From Lacinutrix sp. Bg11-31 (lineage in GTDB: Bacteria > Bacteroidota > Bacteroidia > Flavobacteriales > Flavobacteriaceae), in the NCBI RefSeq assembly GCF_002831665.1, contig NZ_CP025118.1, positions 2,108,001 through 2,172,000 on the forward strand: 64,000 nucleotides of DNA. The letters are read 5' to 3'. This document shows, piece by piece, positions 1 to 10,248 of this stretch (positions within the stretch are counted from its first letter, which is position 1; each line of letters begins with the position of its first letter). A model generated the notes under the pieces. That model did no database searches and was not told where the DNA came from. It was given only the letters and a program-made list of their open reading frames with translations. The position numbers were made by a program, and so were the translations under genes.

Positions 1-723
1 GGAATTATATATAATTTTGGTCTAATCGATCATCCTTTTTCCACTGCAGGAATTATATATAATTTCGGAACTCTTTCAGGTACTGGTGTACACGAAGAAA
101 ATTTCTCTAATGATGGTGTATTAAGTCCTGGAAGCATATTAAATCCTATAGGTGCTTATGGAGTAAATACTTTTATAAGTCCCTTTAGTACAAGTGATGC
201 CTATACACATAATAGCGCTACCTTACTAATAGAATTAGAAAGCACCACGTCTTATGATAAACTAACCATAAATTCGGGTACTAGTGGTATTGCAAGTTTA
301 AGTGGTACTTTAACAGTAAATTTATTAAACGGTTTTACACCAACTGTAGGTGATACGTTTACCATTCTAACTGCTAATACAGTTACTGGTACATTTGACA
401 CAACTAATTTACCTTCTAATTATATATGGAATATTACGTATAACGCTTCTAGTGTTGTATTAGAAGTCACGAATACGCTAAGTATTTTAGATGTTGAAAT
501 TAGTCAATTCAAATTATATCCTAATCCAACAACCAATGAATTTACAATTGAGTTAGGGAATTCGACAATACTAGAAAAGCTTACTATCTATAACAATATT
601 GGGCAATTAGTAGGATCAAGTAAAGAATCCAATATAAAGACTTCAAGTTTAGCAAAAGGAATTTATTTAGTTGTGATAACTACTAACAAAGGTGAAGCTT
701 CTAAAAAAATAATTGTAGAATAA
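1..723 (+). CDS. T9SS-secreted adhesin-like protein, C-terminal part
   Basis: An open frame enters from the left edge and ends at TAA 721-723, so only the last 240 residues are present. The first part is beta-rich and Gly/Asn/Thr-rich, with a short repeat (GIIYNFG twice, 16 residues apart). It then has the GxLSPG...LTINSG...LSGTLTV...VGDTFTILTA...GTF pattern seen at the end of right-handed beta-helix adhesins. The last 75 residues (LDVEISQFKLYPNPTTN ... LAKGIYLVVITTNKGEASKKIIVE) are a type A T9SS sorting domain. The protein is therefore probably carried across the outer membrane and attached to the surface or released. Its ligand cannot be told from this fragment. Confidence 0.85.
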   Translation, partial: GIIYNFGLIDHPFSTAGIIYNFGTLSGTGVHEENFSNDGVLSPGSILNPIGAYGVNTFISPFSTSDAYTHNSATLLIELESTTSYDKLTINSGTSGIASLSGTLTVNLLNGFTPTVGDTFTILTANTVTGTFDTTNLPSNYIWNITYNASSVVLEVTNTLSILDVEISQFKLYPNPTTNEFTIELGNSTILEKLTIYNNIGQLVGSSKESNIKTSSLAKGIYLVVITTNKGEASKKIIVE

Positions 724-835
724 TTATTTAAAAATATTAAGAGTGTGAAGTTTGACAGAAAACTAAACACAACACCTGCTAAAATTAATGTGGGCTTGAT
801 TTTAACTTCGATGTTTTGTGTATATTTACTAAGTT

Positions 836-862
836 GCTAAATCCTTTTTGATTTAGCTTTTA
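836..862 (+). terminator. possible weak terminator after the T9SS protein
   Basis: GCTAAATC (836-843) pairs with GATTTAGC (850-857) around a 6-base loop and is followed by TTTTA. The stem is AT-rich and the T tract short, so this is only a candidate. Confidence 0.35.
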
Positions 863-977
863 AAACAAAAAAATAAACTAAAAAAGGGCTCTAACTTAGT
901 GCGAGCTCCGATAAATTCTGATTTATCTACTCCCACACTAACCTTAGCCAAAACCGTTAAACGAAAGCCAAAAAACA

Positions 978-2333
978 CTACTCAATCAAAGCCTTCAAAG
1001 CCTCAAAATCTAAACCTCCATAATTACCAGAACTCATTAACAATAAAGCTTTATCATCAAAATTCTGAGAAAATAAAAAATCTTTAAATTCTTCTGGATT
1101 GGTATAAATAATTAAGTCGTCTCTTTGGAAAGCATTAGCAATTTGCTCGTGCGTAACTTCTTCAAGTTTTTTTATTTCTACAGCATGTGGAGAATAGAAA
1201 ACTACAGCAACGTCTGCAGCATCTAAAGCGCCTTTATATTCTTTTAAAAACTCAGCATTTAAACTACTATAAGTATGCAACTCTAAACAAGCCACTAAGG
1301 TTCTATTTGCGTATTGCTCTTTAACAGCATTTGTTGTTGCTTCTACTTTACTTGGCGAATGTGCAAAATCTTTGTAAGCAACACTGGTTTTGCTTTCTGC
1401 AATTTTCTCTAAACGTTTGCTTGCTCCTTTAAAGGTTGAAATGGCTTCGTAGAAATCGTCTTCATCGATTCCCATGTGTTGGCAAATCCATTTTGCTCCT
1501 GCAAGGTTATTAAGATTATGTTTTCCAAAAACTTCTATTGGCAAAGGACCTTCTGGAGTTTCTAAAAGTGTTTCTCCATTTTCGACTGTATATTCTGGAG
1601 TTTTGTAAGCTAATTTTCTAATTTGGTTTTCGCTGGCTTCCACCACTCTTTTAACCTCAGCATCTTCTATGTTATAATTAATGCTTCCGCCTTGTACTAT
1701 AGAATCCACAAAAATGCTAAACTGCTCTACATAATTCTCGTATGTTGGAAACACATTAATGTGATCCCAAGCAATACCGCTTAAAAGCGCAATATTTGGT
1801 TTGTAGAGATGAAATTTTGGTCGCCTGTCTATTGGTGAACTTAAATACTCGTCGCCTTCTAGCACAATAAAATCGTTGTCTTCGGTTAATTTTACCATAA
1901 CATCGAAACCTTCTAGTTGTGCACCAACCATATAATCGACATCGCGATCATGATAATGCATAACATGCAAAATCATAGAGGTTATTGTTGTTTTTCCATG
2001 GCTTCCACCAATAACAACTCTGGTTTTATGTTTAGATTGTTCGTACAAAAACTCTGGGTAACTATAAATTTTTAAGCCTAGTTCTTGTGCTTTTAACAAC
2101 TCTGGATTATCCTTTTTAGCATGCATTCCTAAAACAATAGCATCTAAACTAGCTGTTATTTTCTCTGGAAACCATCCAAAAACTTCAGGCAATAAACCTT
2201 TAGCTTCTAATCGAGATTTCGAAGGTTCGAAAATGGTATCGTCACTTCCAGTTACTTGGTATCCTTTGTTATGTAATGCTAATGCGAGATTGTGCATGGC
2301 ACTACCTCCAATGGCTATAAAATGTACGTTCAT
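978..2333 (-). CDS. mpl: Mpl-type UDP-N-acetylmuramate:tripeptide ligase (Mur ligase family)
   Basis: A 451-residue Mur ligase. It has an N-terminal Rossmann domain (HFIAIGGSAMHNLA) that binds the UDP moiety, the ATP-binding loop GSHGKTT near residue 110, the central-domain Glu/His region (VLEGDEYLSSPIDRRPKF) and a C-terminal domain with KDFAHSPSKV. The opening, and the placing of GSDD with Pro and Ser nearby, fit Mpl better than MurC. Mpl joins recycled L-Ala-D-Glu-mesoDAP tripeptide to UDP-MurNAc in the cytoplasm. MurC is the alternative, but a MurC would be expected inside a mur/fts cluster, which is absent here. It is transcribed alone, convergent with the upstream T9SS gene. Confidence 0.8.
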   Translation of the reverse strand: MNVHFIAIGGSAMHNLALALHNKGYQVTGSDDTIFEPSKSRLEAKGLLPEVFGWFPEKITASLDAIVLGMHAKKDNPELLKAQELGLKIYSYPEFLYEQSKHKTRVVIGGSHGKTTITSMILHVMHYHDRDVDYMVGAQLEGFDVMVKLTEDNDFIVLEGDEYLSSPIDRRPKFHLYKPNIALLSGIAWDHINVFPTYENYVEQFSIFVDSIVQGGSINYNIEDAEVKRVVEASENQIRKLAYKTPEYTVENGETLLETPEGPLPIEVFGKHNLNNLAGAKWICQHMGIDEDDFYEAISTFKGASKRLEKIAESKTSVAYKDFAHSPSKVEATTNAVKEQYANRTLVACLELHTYSSLNAEFLKEYKGALDAADVAVVFYSPHAVEIKKLEEVTHEQIANAFQRDDLIIYTNPEEFKDFLFSQNFDDKALLLMSSGNYGGLDFEALKALIE

Positions 2334-2422
2334 AGAGTTGTCTTAGAATAAAAAGTAAATATAAGTATTGGTTTTAATTCTGACACGAATTTCACTAGTT
2401 TTCACTGATAATAAAATAACAC

Positions 2423-2526
2423 GTCATTGTGAGGACAAAGGACGTGGCAATCTCTTAAATTGAAAGTAAATCATTCTAATTAACAGATTGCCACGCTTTT
2501 TTTCTATTGAAAAGGCTCGTAATGAC
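2423..2526. repeat. dispersed inverted repeat, AGATTGCCACG/CTCGCAATGAC type
   Basis: The arms GTCATTGTGAG...CGTGGCAATCT (2423-2453) and AGATTGCCACG...CTCGTAATGAC (2485-2526) are inverted copies. The inner 11 bases are perfect and the outer 11 have two mismatches. Half-copies of the same element lie at 17422-17451, 18177-18218 and 57835-57873. All are intergenic. The layout resembles paired REP-like elements. Confidence 0.75.
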
Positions 2527-2540
2527 ATGTCAGGATTTCT

Positions 2541-2616
2541 GCGTTAGGGATGGAACAATTGTTGGAGCTCATCTATGATAGCGACTTGTGAAAGCCCGAC
2601 CTTTAAGTAACGCCCA
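2541..2616 (-). repeat. dispersed repeat, GGGCGTTAC...TAACGC type
   Basis: Read on the minus strand this starts GGGCGTTAC, runs through GGTCGGGCT and ends CCATCCCTAACGC. A second copy with the same landmarks in the same order is at 18056-18139. Both copies sit directly beside an AGATTGCCACG-type repeat, so the two elements may travel or be kept together. Confidence 0.65.
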
Positions 2617-2620
2617 AAAA

Positions 2621-3577
2621 TTAAAGATTATTTATAGCTTCTTTTTCTTCTTTAAAAACATCAATTTTTGGCAAATCTGCAATCGCTTTATTAATCCAAA
2701 TAAAAGCTTCGGCCTTATCCTTTTTGTGTCTATAAATTTTTGCTAACCTGTAATAAGCCCAAGCTTTTGGAACTCCATCTCTAGCACTATAATTATCGAT
2801 ATATACTTTTAGGCAAAACTCACCTTTTTCTAACTGCACATTATAATCTGAGCACACTTTACCTATTTGATAATGCATTGCATTGCGATTATGCTTTACA
2901 TGTGCTGCCTCAAGATTGGCAATGGCTTCTATAGATTTCCCTTCTTTTTCGTAGAGCTTCGTCAACTTATCGTAACAGGTAATAGAGCCACCTTCTTTTA
3001 TGGCTTTTTTGTAGAATTCCTCGGCAAGTTCTGGTTCGTCGTCATACTCATAAATATAACCTTTAGCCAAATAACCATCTACTTTAGAAAGTGCTTCGAG
3101 CTCGTTTGCATACTTAAAACTTTTACTTTTACTACCTCCAATAATGCCTGGCAATTGCATATATAATTCTACTAAAGCCCAACGTGCATCTATGTGCTTT
3201 GGATCGAGTTCGGCAGCTTTTAAAAAAGCGCTTTTTACGTCTCCAATAATCCCTAAAGCTTTTAGTTTACTAATGGTTAAGGCTTTCATACCTAAAGCAC
3301 CTCCATATTTGTATTGAAAACTCGCTTCGGTTGGCTTCCCTTCCACTAACTGCTTATACTGTTTTATGGCTTCGTCCCATTTTTTTTGGTGACCATAGGC
3401 ATCACCTAATAATTCGGTAGCTTTTAAGTCGTTTGGGTTTGCTTTTATATATGAAGTTAGGATTGTTTCGGCATGAGAGAATTTTTTGCTTACAATTAAT
3501 GTTTCAGCATCAAGAAGGCTTGTTTGCCCTATTAAAAACAGAGGTGAAAACAATAATAAAAATAATACGCTTTTCAT
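2621..3577 (-). CDS. exported TPR-repeat protein
   Basis: A 318-residue protein with a signal peptide (MKSVLFLLLFSPLFLIGQTS). Tandem tetratricopeptide repeats follow through the whole chain, for example NDLKATELLGDAYGHQKKWDEAIKQYKQL and GVPKAWAYYRLAKIYRHKKDKAEAFIWINKAI. TPR arrays hold partner proteins, here presumably in the periplasm. No catalytic motif is visible and the partner is unknown. The gene stands alone, divergent from the alpha-2-macroglobulin gene, and a TATTTTTG promoter element lies 16 bases before its ATG. Confidence 0.75.
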   Translation of the reverse strand: MKSVLFLLLFSPLFLIGQTSLLDAETLIVSKKFSHAETILTSYIKANPNDLKATELLGDAYGHQKKWDEAIKQYKQLVEGKPTEASFQYKYGGALGMKALTISKLKALGIIGDVKSAFLKAAELDPKHIDARWALVELYMQLPGIIGGSKSKSFKYANELEALSKVDGYLAKGYIYEYDDEPELAEEFYKKAIKEGGSITCYDKLTKLYEKEGKSIEAIANLEAAHVKHNRNAMHYQIGKVCSDYNVQLEKGEFCLKVYIDNYSARDGVPKAWAYYRLAKIYRHKKDKAEAFIWINKAIADLPKIDVFKEEKEAINNL

Positions 3578-3593
3578 AATTTATAAGTTACTG

Positions 3594-3601
3594 CAAAAAT
3601 A
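3594..3601 (-). promoter_or_regulatory. -7 element for the TPR gene
   Basis: TATTTTTG on the minus strand matches the Bacteroidota -7 consensus TAnnTTTG and lies 16 bases upstream of the ATG at 3577. No clear -33 box is seen. Confidence 0.4.
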
Positions 3602-3751
3602 ATAATCAATTGGTATTGTTTTTGATTTTAAGTTGAAAATAAAAGCTTTACTTTTAAAACGACTTAGTTTACTCATTCAAACGCTAGTGTTACGCATTTA
3701 GTGTTTTGTAAATGAAGCTTTGCAATTATATTGCTTTAAAAATGTATAATA

Positions 3752-6700
3752 ATGAACAAATTACTTACCATATTAATGATTATTCTCTTTGCCAATACTT
3801 CTTTCTCACAAAACAACAACTATTCCAAATTATGGAATGATGTTGAAAATTTTGAAGTTGAAGGTTTGCCAAAATCGGCATTAAAGGCTTTAGAAAAAAT
3901 TGAAGTTAAGGCTAAAGCCGAAAATAATTCGCCACAACTTATTAAAATAATGCTGTTTAAAAGTAAATTTATGCTAACGCTTGAAGAAGATGCACAGCTT
4001 AATATTATTGATGCTTTTAAAGCTGAAATTAAAATAAGTAAAGCACCTACTAAAAATGTTTTAGAGAATGTTTTAGCAACTTTGTACTGGCAATATTTTC
4101 AACAAAACAGATGGAAATTTTATAACAGAACAAAAACAAACGATAAAGTAGATACTATAGATTTTAGAACATGGGATTTAGAAACTTTGTTTGAAGAGGT
4201 ACACTTGCACTATAAGAACTCGCTTGATAACGGATTGATTTTACAACAAACCAATTTAAAGGATTTTGATGTTATTATAAATAAACAAAAGAATTCTAGA
4301 ATTTACAGACCAAGTCTATTCGACTTTTTAGCACACAATGCGCTTATTTTCTACAAACACCAAGAAAGTAGAATTACAAAGCCTGCTTATAAATTTATAA
4401 TTGATGATACAAAGTATTTATCGGCTTCAAATGAATTTGCTAATTTAAGAATTACATCTAAAGACACGTCTTCTCTAGAATTTAATGCTTTAAAACTATA
4501 TCAAGAACTTATAAAATTTCATTTAAAAGACAAAGAACCTTATGCTTTAGCTGATGCTAATATTGAACGTTTAAATTTTGTAAAACAATATGCTACTTTT
4601 AGTGATAAAGACAACGTTTACATTGCTGCTCTTAAAACTGAAATTGAAAAACATAAAACACACGAAGTTTCTGCATTGTATAGTTTTCAATTAGCCTCTA
4701 TTTATAATGCGCAAGGCTCGACTTACAACTCTGTAAATAATACAGATGTAAGATGGAAAATTAAAGAAGCCATTGCAATTTGCGATAAAGCAATTACTAA
4801 GTTTCCAAATAGTAAAGGTGCTGAGCAGTGTAGCGTCTTAAAGCAGCACATGGAAAACCCTAGTTTGCAAATTACAACAGAAGCTACACTTCCTATTCAA
4901 ACAGAAGCAAGACTTTTAGTAACGTATAAAGAGTTGGAAGCTATTAACCTTTCGGCTTATAAACTGTCTGAAAAGCAATACAAAAAATTCACAAAAACGT
5001 ACAGACGTGATGAACAAGAAACATTTATTGCAAAACTAGATCCATTTAAAAGCTGGGAAGCATCTCTTAAAAACGAAAAAGATTACCAGAGACATTCTAC
5101 AGAAATCTCACTAGCTAAATTAGATAATGGTCGTTATATTATTACAGTTAATACTAAAGCTTTAAAAGAAAATTTCAAAGCACATACATTGGTTCAAATT
5201 ACCAATATTGCACTATTGGAGTATGACGATGCTCAAAAAAAATATTTACAATTTATAGATAGAAATAATGGAGAACCTATTGCAAATGCTAAAGTTGAAA
5301 TAGATTACACTTATGGAAACGACGAAGTAGAAACTGTAAACACAACTGCAGATTCTAATGGTAAACTAACCATTACTAAATCAAGCAAAAGGCATAACAG
5401 TGCTAATATAAAAATTGAAACTTCTAACGATGTTGCGCATTACTCTAATCTATATATAAATAATTATTATAGAGATCGCAATCAAGACGAAAAACCAAGA
5501 TACAACACCTTTGTTTTTACAGACCGAAGTATATACAGACCAGGACAAACGGTTTATTTTAAAGGTATTTCTATAAAAACGGAAGACAACAAGTCTGAAG
5601 TACTTCCAAACCAAAACATAAAAGCTTTGCTTTCTAATGTTAATGGTGAAATTGTAAAAGAACTCGAATTAAACACAAACGACTATGGCTCTGTTGCAGG
5701 AGAATTTATACTGCCAGAAGGCGGTTTAACAGGTAACTTTTCTATTCGTTTGCAAGGCAAATATTCACATGGTGGTTATACTAATATTCAAGTTGAAGAA
5801 TATAAACGCCCTAAATTCGAAACCAATTTTAAACCCATTACCGAAACAATAAAAGTTAACGATAGTGTAAAAGTTACAGGAGAGGCTTTAGCTTTTGCAG
5901 GATCTACTATTAGCGATGCAAAAGTGGTATATCGTGTAAAACGAAATGTGCAATATCCACGTTGGTATTATTGGAGACAACCTAATAACACTGTAGATCA
6001 AGGTCAAGAAATTACACAAGGCGAAACCACTACAGATGCTGCAGGAAATTACGAGATTACCTTTAAAGCCATTCCAGACGAAAGTGTAGACAAAGCAAGT
6101 CTACCCATTTTTAATTACGAAATTACTGCAGATGTTACAGATATTAATGGAGAAACACGAAGCGCAACAACAATTGTAAATGTTGGTTATCATTCCTTAA
6201 CTGCAATTATTGGTATTGAAAACAGTTTGGACAAAACCAATAAAGACCATAAAATTACAATAGACACCAAAAATTTAAATGGTGAATTTGTGCCAGCAAG
6301 AGGGACGCTTAAAATCTATAAACTAAAGGCACCAAATAATGTGCTACGTCCAAGACCTTGGCTTGCTCCAGATTATCAAAATTTTACAGAAACCGAATTT
6401 AAACAACGTTTCCCTCACGAAGCATTTACAAACGAACACCAAACTGAAAACTGGGAAAAAGGAGCATTGGTTTTTGATAAAAAATTCGATACCGAAAAAT
6501 CAAAAGATCTAGATTTAGGAACCATTAAAAAGTGGCTACCTGGAGAATACATTGTACTACTTGAAACCAAAGATAAATTTGGTCAAGCCGTAAAAGATGA
6601 AGCAAAAACGAGACTGTTTAGTGATAAAGACACTGTTTTAGCAGATAACCAATTGTTTCGTATTACAACAGATAAAGAGCAATACGCAACTAACGATACC

Positions 6701-9700
6701 GTAGAATTAACGCTAGCAACTGCGGCAAACGATATTTGGGTAACTGTAGACGTAGAAAAAGAACACAAAATTATTAAAACAGAAATTGTAAAATTAAATA
6801 GAAACAGTAAAACCATTCGTATTCCTGTAAGTTCTAAAGATCTTGGCGGTTTTGTAGTGCATTATAGTTTTGCCGCTTTTAATAGCTTTCATACTAATAC
6901 GGTTAAAATAAATGTGCCTTATCCTAAAACCGATTTAGAAATTGAAACGCTAACATTTAGAGATAGGCTTCAACCTGGAACAGACGAGACTTGGAAGTTT
7001 AAAATAAAAGGACCTAAAGGCGATAAAGTAGCTGCAGAGCTTTTAGCAAGTATGTACGACGCGTCTTTAGACGAATTTAAACCTCACAGTTGGAATTTTA
7101 ATCCTATTCATCGTGCAACGTATTACTCTCGTTTTAGACGTAATGCCTACAAGAGTTTTGGAAACACAGGTTTTAATGTGAATAGAGATGTTTCTTTTAA
7201 AAGCTATGCGCAACCGCAAAGTTATGACCAATTAAACTGGTTTGGACTTGATTTAAATAACAAATGGCAATACCAACAGTACTTGAGAAATCTACAGCAA
7301 AAAAGGACAGTTTCTACTTACAATAAAGATTTAAAAGCTGGAACTGTTACAGGTATCGTTTATGGTAATGATGGCCTACCACTTCCAGGAGTAAATATTG
7401 TTGTTGAAGGTGAAATCACAGGCACAACAACAGATTTTGATGGAGTTTTTACAATTTCAGTAAAAAAAGGAGACAAATTAATACTTACTTATGTTGGCAT
7501 TACACACTCAATTGTTATTGATAAAGAAAACACCTTTAAAATTCATCTAAATGAAAACAATTTAGAGGAAGTTGTTGTTACTGCTATGGGAATGAAAAGG
7601 AGTAAACAAAGAATGGCCTCTGCTCCTAACCAAATGATTCAAGCTGATGAATTATCTCAATCTGTTAACTCAAACGTGGTTCAAGAATTAGAAGGTAAAG
7701 CTTCTGGTCTAGCTGTTGGCTATGCTAATAATGAAGCATGGAGTCCACAAAATGATGGAAATGAATACAACGAAAAAGAAAAAACAGATTTCAGTGGTGT
7801 TAAAATCCGTAAAAACCTTCAAGAAACAGCATTTTTCTTTCCGCAATTACAAACAAATGAAAAAGGAGAAGTTAGTTTTAGTTTTACAACTCCAGAAGCA
7901 TTAACCAAATGGAAATTGCAATTGTTGGCGCATACTAAAACATTAGAAAACGCAACAACATCGCTAACAACAGTAACTCAAAAAGAATTGATGGTGCTAC
8001 CAAATGTACCACGTTTTTTACGTCAAGGTGATCAAATTAAAATCTCAACTAAAATATCTAATCTTACTAAAAAAGAATTAGAAGGTGTTGCAGTGCTTCA
8101 GTTGTTCGATGCCTTATCGGGAGAATCTATAGATGGTAAATTATCTAACGCTTATAACGAGTTAGGATTCACTGTAGGTGCAAAAGGTAACACAAGTGTA
8201 ACTTGGAGTATTGATGTAACGGACGATGTGCAAGCTATTCAATATAAAATAATAGCTAAATCTGGTAATTATAGCGATGGCGAACAAAATGCGCTACCTG
8301 TTTTAACCAATAGAATGTTAGTGACAGAAAGTTTACCAATGTGGATTAGAAGCAATCAAACAAAAACTTTTACCTTAGATAAGTTAAAAAACAATGCCTC
8401 AACAACACTTAAAAACCATAAATTAACGTTAGAAATGACTAGTAATCCAGCTTGGTACGCTGTACAAGCATTACCATATTTAATGGAATATCCTTACGAG
8501 TGTAACGAGCAAACCTTCTCACGTTTTTATGCAAATGCGCTAGCTAGCCATATTGCAAACTCGAATCCTAGAATTCAAGAAGTGTTTAACCAATGGAAAA
8601 ACACAGATGCTTTATTAAGTAACTTAGAAAAAAATCAAGAATTAAAATCTATTTTAATTCAAGAAACACCTTGGTTACGAGATGCGCAAAGTGAAACCGA
8701 ACAAAAAAAACGTATTGCGTTGTTATTCGATTTAAATAAAATGAATAACGAATTGTCACGTGCTAAAAACAAACTAGAACAAAACCAAATGTCTAGTGGT
8801 GCTTGGTCTTGGTTTGGCGATTATCGTCCAAATAGATATATCACTCAACATATTATTACTGGCTTTGGACACTTGAAGAAGCTTGAAGTAACTTCAAACG
8901 CTTCAGAAACAGCCTTAATGATTGATAAAGCTTTAAATTATCTTGATGATGAATTTGTTAAAGAATACAAAGACATTAGAAAATATGATAAAGATGCCGA
9001 TTTAAATACTGATAGACTAAGTTACACGCAATTACACTATTTATACATGCGAAGTTTCTTCCCAGAGAAGAAACCAAATAAAGAAGTTAGTGAGATTATG
9101 GACTATTACCATTCTCAAATTAAAAGCTATTGGTTAAAAAGATCATTATATGCAAAAGGTATGATGGCTTTGGTTGCACATAGAAATAAAGATGAGGCAA
9201 CTTCTGCTAAAATTTTAAACTCTTTAAAAGAAACGAGTATTACTAGCGAAGAATTAGGCATGTATTGGAAAGCAAATACAAATTCGTGGTATTGGTATCA
9301 AGCACCAATTGAAACGCAAGCGTTAATGATTGAAGCTTTTTCTGAAGCTGGAACGACTATTCAAAACGAAGCGAAGAATCTAGCAACAATAGATGAGCTT
9401 AAAATTTGGTTGCTAAAAAACAAGCAAACCAATCGTTGGAAAACTACAAAAGCAACTACAGATGCTGTTTATGCTTTATTGCTTCAAGGAAGTGACTGGC
9501 TAAGTGTTACAGATATGGTAGAAGTAATAGTTGGAAACAATCCTATTGAGCCTTCAAAATTGGAGGCAGTAAAAGTAGAAGCTGGAACCGGTTATTACAA
9601 AACAGCTTGGAATGGTTCTGAAATTACACCAGAAATGGCTGATGTTAAAATCACCAAAAAAGGAAATGGTATTGCTTGGGGAAGTTTGTACTGGCAGTAT

Positions 9701-10156
9701 TTCGAGGATTTAGATAAAATCACCTCAGCTGAAACACCTTTAAAACTGAAGAAAAAACTCTTCAAAAAAACAAATACAGATAAAGGTGAAGTAATTACAG
9801 ATATTACTAAAGACACCAAGCTTAAAGTTGGAGATTTAGTTAGAGTACGCATAGAATTAAGAAGTGATCGTGCAATGGAATTTGTACACATGAAAGATAT
9901 GCGAGCTGCTGGTTTAGAGCCTGTAAACGTATTGTCTAGTTACAAATACCAAGATGGCTTAGGCTATTATGAAGCTACAAAAGATGCGTCAACTAACTTC
10001 TTTTTCGATTATCTACCTAAAGGTATTTATGTTTTTGAATACGATTTACGTGTTAGTAATGCAGGAAATATGAGTAATGGTATTACAACAATCCAGAGTA
10101 TGTATGCTCCTGAATATAGTAGCCATAGTGAAGGTGTTAGGATTACGGTTGAGTAA
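3752..10156 (+). CDS. alpha-2-macroglobulin family protein with inserted carboxypeptidase-regulatory/SusC-plug segment
   Basis: A 2134-residue exported protein (signal peptide MNKLLTILMIILFANTSFSQ). MG-type beta domains start near residue 590 (TFVFTDRSIYRPGQTVYFKG, an MG2 hallmark). The A2M bait/ANATO-following domain is near 1345 (FFFPQLQTNEKGEVSFSFTTPEALTKWKLQL). The thioester motif C1584-N-E-Q1587 lies in YPYECNEQTFSRF, followed by an alpha-toroid domain to the end. Bacterial A2Ms trap proteases in the periplasm through this thioester. The odd part is residues about 1196-1330. TGIVYGNDGLPLPGVNIVVEG...TDFDGVFTISV is a carboxypeptidase-D-regulatory-like domain, and LEEVVVTAMGMKR...NVVQELEGKASGLAVG looks like the start of a SusC/TonB plug. 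The gene is monocistronic or leads the following exported gene (92-base gap). Confidence 0.88.
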   Translation: MNKLLTILMIILFANTSFSQNNNYSKLWNDVENFEVEGLPKSALKALEKIEVKAKAENNSPQLIKIMLFKSKFMLTLEEDAQLNIIDAFKAEIKISKAPTKNVLENVLATLYWQYFQQNRWKFYNRTKTNDKVDTIDFRTWDLETLFEEVHLHYKNSLDNGLILQQTNLKDFDVIINKQKNSRIYRPSLFDFLAHNALIFYKHQESRITKPAYKFIIDDTKYLSASNEFANLRITSKDTSSLEFNALKLYQELIKFHLKDKEPYALADANIERLNFVKQYATFSDKDNVYIAALKTEIEKHKTHEVSALYSFQLASIYNAQGSTYNSVNNTDVRWKIKEAIAICDKAITKFPNSKGAEQCSVLKQHMENPSLQITTEATLPIQTEARLLVTYKELEAINLSAYKLSEKQYKKFTKTYRRDEQETFIAKLDPFKSWEASLKNEKDYQRHSTEISLAKLDNGRYIITVNTKALKENFKAHTLVQITNIALLEYDDAQKKYLQFIDRNNGEPIANAKVEIDYTYGNDEVETVNTTADSNGKLTITKSSKRHNSANIKIETSNDVAHYSNLYINNYYRDRNQDEKPRYNTFVFTDRSIYRPGQTVYFKGISIKTEDNKSEVLPNQNIKALLSNVNGEIVKELELNTNDYGSVAGEFILPEGGLTGNFSIRLQGKYSHGGYTNIQVEEYKRPKFETNFKPITETIKVNDSVKVTGEALAFAGSTISDAKVVYRVKRNVQYPRWYYWRQPNNTVDQGQEITQGETTTDAAGNYEITFKAIPDESVDKASLPIFNYEITADVTDINGETRSATTIVNVGYHSLTAIIGIENSLDKTNKDHKITIDTKNLNGEFVPARGTLKIYKLKAPNNVLRPRPWLAPDYQNFTETEFKQRFPHEAFTNEHQTENWEKGALVFDKKFDTEKSKDLDLGTIKKWLPGEYIVLLETKDKFGQAVKDEAKTRLFSDKDTVLADNQLFRITTDKEQYATNDTVELTLATAANDIWVTVDVEKEHKIIKTEIVKLNRNSKTIRIPVSSKDLGGFVVHYSFAAFNSFHTNTVKINVPYPKTDLEIETLTFRDRLQPGTDETWKFKIKGPKGDKVAAELLASMYDASLDEFKPHSWNFNPIHRATYYSRFRRNAYKSFGNTGFNVNRDVSFKSYAQPQSYDQLNWFGLDLNNKWQYQQYLRNLQQKRTVSTYNKDLKAGTVTGIVYGNDGLPLPGVNIVVEGEITGTTTDFDGVFTISVKKGDKLILTYVGITHSIVIDKENTFKIHLNENNLEEVVVTAMGMKRSKQRMASAPNQMIQADELSQSVNSNVVQELEGKASGLAVGYANNEAWSPQNDGNEYNEKEKTDFSGVKIRKNLQETAFFFPQLQTNEKGEVSFSFTTPEALTKWKLQLLAHTKTLENATTSLTTVTQKELMVLPNVPRFLRQGDQIKISTKISNLTKKELEGVAVLQLFDALSGESIDGKLSNAYNELGFTVGAKGNTSVTWSIDVTDDVQAIQYKIIAKSGNYSDGEQNALPVLTNRMLVTESLPMWIRSNQTKTFTLDKLKNNASTTLKNHKLTLEMTSNPAWYAVQALPYLMEYPYECNEQTFSRFYANALASHIANSNPRIQEVFNQWKNTDALLSNLEKNQELKSILIQETPWLRDAQSETEQKKRIALLFDLNKMNNELSRAKNKLEQNQMSSGAWSWFGDYRPNRYITQHIITGFGHLKKLEVTSNASETALMIDKALNYLDDEFVKEYKDIRKYDKDADLNTDRLSYTQLHYLYMRSFFPEKKPNKEVSEIMDYYHSQIKSYWLKRSLYAKGMMALVAHRNKDEATSAKILNSLKETSITSEELGMYWKANTNSWYWYQAPIETQALMIEAFSEAGTTIQNEAKNLATIDELKIWLLKNKQTNRWKTTKATTDAVYALLLQGSDWLSVTDMVEVIVGNNPIEPSKLEAVKVEAGTGYYKTAWNGSEITPEMADVKITKKGNGIAWGSLYWQYFEDLDKITSAETPLKLKKKLFKKTNTDKGEVITDITKDTKLKVGDLVRVRIELRSDRAMEFVHMKDMRAAGLEPVNVLSSYKYQDGLGYYEATKDASTNFFFDYLPKGIYVFEYDLRVSNAGNMSNGITTIQSMYAPEYSSHSEGVRITVE

Positions 10157-10248
10157 ACAAAATAATAAGTAGCAATAAAAAAATGGAAGCTAAAATAGAA
10201 TTTTAGTCTCAATTATTATTATATATTTAGCTCTCTTAAACACAAAAC

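Noticed and set aside
1..69. Tandem DNA repeat with GGAATTATATATAATTT
   Set aside because: The 17-base match, 48 bases apart, is in phase with the reading frame and reflects a repeated protein motif in the adhesin; only two units are visible.
899..1087. Open frame of 62 codons on plus
   Set aside because: It lies mostly inside the mpl gene on the other strand, has no recognisable N-terminus and no promoter, so it is a shadow frame.
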